Shown here in pieces: positions 59,935 through 64,000 of a stretch of DNA of 64,000 nucleotides. The DNA is from Marivita sp051859345 (GTDB lineage Bacteria > Pseudomonadota > Alphaproteobacteria > Rhodobacterales > Rhodobacteraceae), in contig NZ_JBHYFV010000012.1 in the NCBI RefSeq assembly GCF_051859345.1, positions 52,427-116,426 on the forward strand, given 5' to 3'. The position numbers were made by a program, and so were the translations under genes. How positions within the stretch are numbered: the stretch's first letter is position 1; every line of letters starts with the position of its first letter. Below the pieces are notes generated by a model that was given only the letters and a program-made list of their open reading frames with translations, made no database searches and was not told the origin of the DNA.

Positions 59935-61497
59935 ATGCGATTGATTGGACTGCTCTGCGTAACACTCTTGCTGGCTGCCTTGGCGACGCTTGCCTATGAG
60001 CAGCGCGAAATTTACTTGCCCGACATTGCGGCCTTGGCGTCGTCCGATCGGGTGATCGAACACGACCAGCGCTGGGACCGAAGCGAAAATCACACGCCTT
60101 TGCAGGGCACCATTGTCTCTGTTCCCTACAGTTCACCCGAGAGTTGGATTGGTCTGAGCGGCTTTGAGTCGTACGGACGGGCGGAATTTCCGTTGCCAAG
60201 CACAGCAGATGTCGGTGCCGGGGAGGTTGTGCTGAACCTGACCAGTGATCTGGAACACGGTGCAGTGGCCCGACTGCGCTTGAATGTGAACGGTACACGG
60301 AGATCAGAGATCGTTCTGCAAGGTGGCGTGAAGAGGCATCAAGTCTTGTTTCCACTCAGGGACGAAGATCTGTTGGCAGACCGGGTTGTGGTGACCATGG
60401 CCATCGAAGGCGCCGCACCGCGCATCGTTTGTCAGCGGCACTGGGACAGCGGTGTGGTGGTGCGACTGCACCCTACCAGCCATCTGTCCTTGTCTGTTGA
60501 CGCGCCGCTGGTGGCACCCTTGGATCTGATGCGGGCGTCTGGTCTGCCTGCGCAGGTCATTTGGCCGACGGACGCGGGGACCGATCAAAAGGACGCTTTG
60601 CTGAGCCTGGCGGGGGTATACGGCCCCATTACCTTTGTGTCCGAAGCCGATAGTCCGTCAGAGGCCCTGACAATTCCCGAATCCGACGCCAGGCAGCTGG
60701 TCGAAGGATACGATCCGCTGCCATCCAAGATCGACAGTTGGCCCGTGGGTTTGGATCAATTGGCCGTCAACACCCTGTCACGGCCCTTGCTGCGGGTAAA
60801 CAACTGGCGGATCAATTTTGACCGCCGCGAGTTGCCGGGGCAAGGGAAACTGACCTCCGTTGATTTTGGGTTGCGGATCGCCAGCCTGGTTGCCCAAGAC
60901 TGGCTCTTGACGGTAACACTGAACGACAGACTGGTCCATTCGGAAACAATTTCAGGCACAGCGATAGACCTGAAAAGAGAAGTTCCGCTGGATCAAATGG
61001 GGGAGGGATTCAAAGGCAACGTTGATTTCAACCTCAGCCGCCCCGCCGAAGGACACGACAATTGCCGCGACCTGCCGCCCGCGATGGGGCACCTTACCGA
61101 ATTGTCCGTCCTGGATGGCACACCGGATGCGGACTATTATGGTGGTCTTTATGCGGGGACGGCTGGTCGGTTCACCCTCAAGTCGACCGCAAACCTGTCT
61201 GCACGTGATGCGACGATCGGCATTGCAACCGTGCGGGCGGTATTTCCAGCGCACTATCTCAAATTTGAGGGGACCGGCCCCGCACCCGCCGGTACGATGA
61301 CGATCCTTTCCGGTGATGATACGGCGTCACGTTTGCAAACTCTGATGGATACGGCACCAACGGCCCGCCATTGGCTGATATGGCTTTCCGCTGACGAGAA
61401 CGGAGCGCAAACACCGCAAATCATGCAGGTTAAAGATGGTGGCGGGTCTGACAGCCCGGCCAATCTTCGAACATCAGTGCTTGTCACGCTGCCCTGA
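59935..61497 (+). CDS. BcsB-like periplasmic protein of a polysaccharide synthase complex
   Basis: 520 residues. An N-terminal membrane segment or signal (LIGLLCVTLLLAALATLAY) is followed by beta-rich domains; ARLRLNVNGTRRSEIVLQGGVKRHQVLFPLRDEDLLADRVVVTMAIEG resembles the carbohydrate-binding domain of BcsB, with a matching Cys in RIVCQRHW, and the pattern recurs at about 300-400 (NDRLVHSETISG, GNVDFNLSRPAEGHDNC). BcsB guides nascent cellulose through the periplasm. Unlike canonical BcsB (about 750 residues with a C-terminal anchor), no C-terminal helix is seen. ATG 59935 is preferred to GTG 59914. It lies directly before the glycosyltransferase. Confidence 0.65.
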   Translation: MRLIGLLCVTLLLAALATLAYEQREIYLPDIAALASSDRVIEHDQRWDRSENHTPLQGTIVSVPYSSPESWIGLSGFESYGRAEFPLPSTADVGAGEVVLNLTSDLEHGAVARLRLNVNGTRRSEIVLQGGVKRHQVLFPLRDEDLLADRVVVTMAIEGAAPRIVCQRHWDSGVVVRLHPTSHLSLSVDAPLVAPLDLMRASGLPAQVIWPTDAGTDQKDALLSLAGVYGPITFVSEADSPSEALTIPESDARQLVEGYDPLPSKIDSWPVGLDQLAVNTLSRPLLRVNNWRINFDRRELPGQGKLTSVDFGLRIASLVAQDWLLTVTLNDRLVHSETISGTAIDLKREVPLDQMGEGFKGNVDFNLSRPAEGHDNCRDLPPAMGHLTELSVLDGTPDADYYGGLYAGTAGRFTLKSTANLSARDATIGIATVRAVFPAHYLKFEGTGPAPAGTMTILSGDDTASRLQTLMDTAPTARHWLIWLSADENGAQTPQIMQVKDGGGSDSPANLRTSVLVTLP

Positions 61498-61501
61498 CGC
61501 C

Positions 61502-63361
61502 ATGTTCCATTCCGCACCACAGGTTCAGGACCATTTCATCGGGCGCTCGCACAACGAGTTCCAATCGCGCGATTCAGCACCCGCAGAGTTTTCCAAGAAA
61601 GTGCCCCCACACCTTGCTGTGCTGGTACTGGTCGCCTTTTCCCTGATCGCTGCGTTTCTGCTTTGGCTGATCAACGTGTTTCCGCCCGTTTCGCAGTTTT
61701 TCCAACGCGACGCCCTGATACTTGCCCCTGCTCGGGGAACCAATGCCATTCCGATTCGTCTGTTTATCCTTAGTTTTCTGATCGCTTTCGGCATGTTCAC
61801 AAATACAAAACTGCGGTCACGAATCCTGATTACACTGGATCTGGCACTGACATTCCTTGCCCTTTGTTTGCTGACCGACATGATTCTGATCGCTTTTGAT
61901 CTGATATTTCAAGTTCGGCTGAGCTTGCGGGCAATCGAGGTTTTCGGAGGTGTGACCGGATTTTGCGTGTTTTCCTACAAAATGCTGGAATGGGGGGAAA
62001 TGCCGATCCCTGTTGCCATGACGATCAATACGCGCGGCAACGGGGCCGCGCTGATCCGGTTGTTTCTGGCCGGTGCGCTGGCGATCTTTCTGGCCCTTAC
62101 CATTCTACAATATTACCCCAAGCAAATTCAGGGCTTACGATCAATAGCTTTGCTGGGGGGCATCGGCCCAGGCCTCTTCATGGTTTTTCCAATCTTCTTC
62201 ATCACTCTTTATAGCTACACATCTATGGTGCTGTGGCTTCGGCCCAGAACTCCGTTTGCGCCGGAGCTGACTGTGCTGATGCCCGCATTGAACGAAGAAT
62301 ACATTATCACCCATACCATCGAAGCGCTGGATGTGGCTGCGGGCGCATACGGCGGGCAGGTCAGGTTCTTGATGGTGGACAACGGGTCAAAGGACGAAAC
62401 CGTCCAGAAGGCCAGGACAGCCCTGGAAAACGCAAAATACCTTACAGGCTCGATCCTCGAACAGCCCAAACCAGGAAAATCCCACGCCTTGAATCTTGGG
62501 CTGGAACTGATCAACACTGACTTTTTTGTGCGGATCGACAGCGACACGCTTGTCCAGAAAGACACCCTTGTCCACGCGGTACAGCTGATGGCGGACCCCT
62601 CTGTCGGTGTCGTCGGTGGTATCCCCCTTCCGCCCGGAAAGGGACCGTTTGACGGGGCTCGCGCGGTCGAGGTCTATCTGCGCCACGGTTTCTACAATCG
62701 TGCCTTCGAGGCGATGAATGGCGTCGTTGCAATTCCGGGGATGTTTGCGCTGTATCGCTCGGAACTGCCGAAAATACTTGGTGGTTTTGTTTTCGGAATG
62801 AATGGCGAAGATACCGACACGTCACTTAGAATTGGCGAAATGGGGTATCGGTTGGTGGTCAGCCCAAAGGTAAAATACGTATCCGAGGTTCCTGCCACCT
62901 ACTGGCATATGCGCGAACAGAGAATCCGGTGGTTTCGATCAACATTGCATTACTCCGCGCGGTGCCGTGATCTGCTATTTGGACCGCGGTTTTCGATACG
63001 TGGAAAAATCGTGATTCCATTCATGCTAGTTAATCTAGCACGCCGTGCGATGATGTTGCCGCTCGTGATTTACGGTTTGATTTGCTATTTGACTCCCTTT
63101 ACCCGTTTCGATTCCCTGAGTTGGATTGCTCTTATTGCGACTTTTGTTGGTGCGCCGTCATTGGTTGCGGTAGTGGCCGCGCTGTTGAACGGTGTTCCAG
63201 GTGTCATAATCCACCTGCCGCGGTATCTGGCGTTTCGGTTGATGCGATCTTATTTCACGCTTGAATCCATGATGAGCATCCGGTTGAGAGAATCCGCCAG
63301 ACATATCTATAGCCGCCCCGCCCTTGCCGAGCGCGGCTCCCGTCCGAATTGGATGGCATGA
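61502..63361 (+). CDS. Processive family-2 glycosyltransferase, cellulose-synthase-like
   Basis: 619 residues. About six transmembrane segments in the N-terminal 250 residues, then a GT-A domain (about 255-480), then about three more. The catalytic motifs are complete: Asp293 in MVDNGSKDET, D-x-D at 346-348 (RIDSDT), ED at 436-437 (GMNGEDTD) and QRIRW at 473-477, the QxxRW motif of processive beta-glycan synthases. No PilZ domain is present, so c-di-GMP control would need another protein. The start lies 4 bases after the BcsB-like stop with no ribosome site of its own, implying translational coupling. With the sqdB-like gene it may polymerise a sulfosugar. Confidence 0.88.
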   Translation: MFHSAPQVQDHFIGRSHNEFQSRDSAPAEFSKKVPPHLAVLVLVAFSLIAAFLLWLINVFPPVSQFFQRDALILAPARGTNAIPIRLFILSFLIAFGMFTNTKLRSRILITLDLALTFLALCLLTDMILIAFDLIFQVRLSLRAIEVFGGVTGFCVFSYKMLEWGEMPIPVAMTINTRGNGAALIRLFLAGALAIFLALTILQYYPKQIQGLRSIALLGGIGPGLFMVFPIFFITLYSYTSMVLWLRPRTPFAPELTVLMPALNEEYIITHTIEALDVAAGAYGGQVRFLMVDNGSKDETVQKARTALENAKYLTGSILEQPKPGKSHALNLGLELINTDFFVRIDSDTLVQKDTLVHAVQLMADPSVGVVGGIPLPPGKGPFDGARAVEVYLRHGFYNRAFEAMNGVVAIPGMFALYRSELPKILGGFVFGMNGEDTDTSLRIGEMGYRLVVSPKVKYVSEVPATYWHMREQRIRWFRSTLHYSARCRDLLFGPRFSIRGKIVIPFMLVNLARRAMMLPLVIYGLICYLTPFTRFDSLSWIALIATFVGAPSLVAVVAALLNGVPGVIIHLPRYLAFRLMRSYFTLESMMSIRLRESARHIYSRPALAERGSRPNWMA

Positions 63362-63362
63362 C

Positions 63363-63675
63363 ATGAGAGAACTTTTTGACGCATTTGCGATATTTGCGGC
63401 AACTACAGCAGCGCCAATGGCAGCTGCACAGGACTGGACGACATCCTTCGAAACGTACTTTGATACCGACGCACTGGATGTCGATGATCCGACATTGGGG
63501 ATGCGCCTTGATCTGCAACGGCGTTTGGGGGCTTCGGTCTCGATCCAGCGCGACCTGGATTATGGGACCGGGAACACCGGGACTTTGAGCTTTGGTTTAC
63601 GCCGCGAACATTACCCGGATGTCAACGGAAACGACCGGCAGTTCATGAAAGGCTCTCTTGAGCGCCGATGGGCTC
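63363..63675 (+). pseudogene. Exported protein gene truncated by an IS630-family element
   Basis: From ATG 63363 (overlap-free, one base after the glycosyltransferase stop) a signal peptide (about 1-22, ending AAA-QDW) leads into a mature part with YFDTDALDVDDPTLGMRLDLQRRLGASVSIQRDLDYGTGNTGTLSFGLRREHYPD, whose alternating pattern suggests beta-strands of an outer-membrane barrel. Family likeness ends at the IS boundary near 63676; the hybrid frame closes at 63692. It may have been the outer-membrane export or periplasmic partner of the polysaccharide system. Confidence 0.6.
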
Positions 63676-64000
63676 TAGTGTTCACCACCTGACACAAGAT
63701 TCCCATCGGCGGCTTGATGTGCCACATTCTTGGCATGAGACGTTCCGACATCTGCCTTTACCTTGGCCCCGCCGACCGTGCTGAGCTTCAATCTCTGACC
63801 AGCAACCGCAACACCGTGCGCAAGCTTGTCTGGCGGGCCGAGATCGTGCTGGCGACGGCAGACGGTCATGGCACGGTCGAGATCATGCGGCGCGCGAAGA
63901 CGTCGAAACCCACCGTCTGGCGCTGGCAACAACGGTATCTCGAGGAAGGCGTGGTCGGTCTCAAGCGCGACAAGACACGACCGTCACGTGTGCCGCCGCT
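63676..64000. mobile_element. IS630-family insertion sequence, left end (runs off the window)
   Basis: The element begins at a TA dinucleotide (63676-63677), the usual target of IS630/Tc1-mariner elements, interrupts the exported-protein gene, and carries a transposase open from 63735. The right end is outside the window, so the second TA copy and the terminal repeat cannot be checked. Confidence 0.65.
63735..64000 (+). CDS. IS630-family transposase, N-terminal part
   Basis: 88 codons are visible. The N-terminal HTH region reads LGPADRAELQSLTSNRNTVRKLVWRAEIVLATADGHGTVEIMRRAKTSKPTVWRWQQRYLEEGVVGLKRDKTRPSR, the typical IS630 paired-HTH start with the Gly-x-x-Gly-Leu (VVGLKRD) linker. The DDE domain lies beyond the window edge, so intactness is unknown. 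Confidence 0.85.
   Translation, partial: MRRSDICLYLGPADRAELQSLTSNRNTVRKLVWRAEIVLATADGHGTVEIMRRAKTSKPTVWRWQQRYLEEGVVGLKRDKTRPSRVPP

Noticed and set aside
1..64000. CRISPR arrays, rRNA, tRNA and replication origins
   Set aside because: No regularly spaced repeats, no cloverleaf-like or CCA-ended stretch and no rRNA-like sequence were recognised by eye; a covariance-model search would be needed to exclude small RNAs.

Overview
The window reads as a gene-dense, roughly 60% G+C accessory segment of an alphaproteobacterium, most likely a marine Rhodobacterales (Roseobacter-type) strain. The grounds are the mix of TRAP and ABC solute transporters, IclR and LysR regulators, a DUF1127 mini-protein, DUF2783 and DUF1403 genes, a Rhodobacterales-style prophage remnant (DUF7220, P27 terminase, spanins) and decayed insertion sequences. 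No rRNA, tRNA or CRISPR array was seen. The species call is inference only.

Layout. (1) 1-4.6 kb: the 3' end of a beta-hydroxyacid dehydrogenase, a cytoplasmic winged-helix regulator fused to a solute-binding domain, and a NMT1/Ssu-type ABC importer. (2) 4.9-18.9 kb: a catabolic island. It holds a bicupin with a divergent IclR regulator, a 6-hydroxynicotinate-3-monooxygenase-like flavoenzyme in one operon with a TRAP importer (6.9-10.9 kb), a second IclR gene, and a seven-gene operon (11.9-18.9 kb) of small cupin, alpha/beta hydrolase, extradiol-type dioxygenase, SDR, ThDP enzyme, aspartate-dehydrogenase-like protein and aldehyde dehydrogenase. A shared 28-bp palindromic motif lies just before both operons and in part before the second IclR gene, so they look like one regulon for an aromatic or N-heterocyclic acid. 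(3) 19.2-33.6 kb: two related transposase relics in the same orientation bracket a sugar-type ABC importer with a glutaminase-A/DUF4965-like enzyme, and a Dpp-type peptide importer with an M19 dipeptidase, a GNAT and a DUF2783 gene. (4) 33.9-41.5 kb: a second peptide/opine-type ABC importer with a fused double ATPase, an aspartase/fumarase-superfamily lyase and a LysR regulator.

(5) 41.7-45.3 kb: an IS6 relic, a DUF1403-ScpB pair divergent from a tyrosine recombinase, and a reductase relic. (6) 45.7-54.3 kb: Crp/Fnr and LysR regulators with oxidoreductases (MDR, VOC, WrbA, DsbA-like), a DUF1127 mini-gene, an EamA exporter, DUF4386 and a P-loop kinase. (7) 54.4-58.5 kb: a stripped prophage with spanin-like lysis genes, a serine recombinase, two P27 small terminases and a truncated DNA methyltransferase, but no large terminase, capsid or tail genes. 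(8) 58.6-63.7 kb: a UDP-sulfoquinovose-synthase-like gene (sqdB), a BcsB-like periplasmic protein, a processive family-2 glycosyltransferase with the D, DxD, ED and QxxRW motifs, and a secreted-protein gene cut off by an IS630-family element that runs off the end.

The most interesting inference is region 8: a nucleotide-sulfosugar synthase joined to a cellulose-synthase-like polymerase, suggesting a sulfoquinovose-containing exopolysaccharide. Next are the SBP-domain transcription factor at the left end and the shared-operator catabolic regulon.
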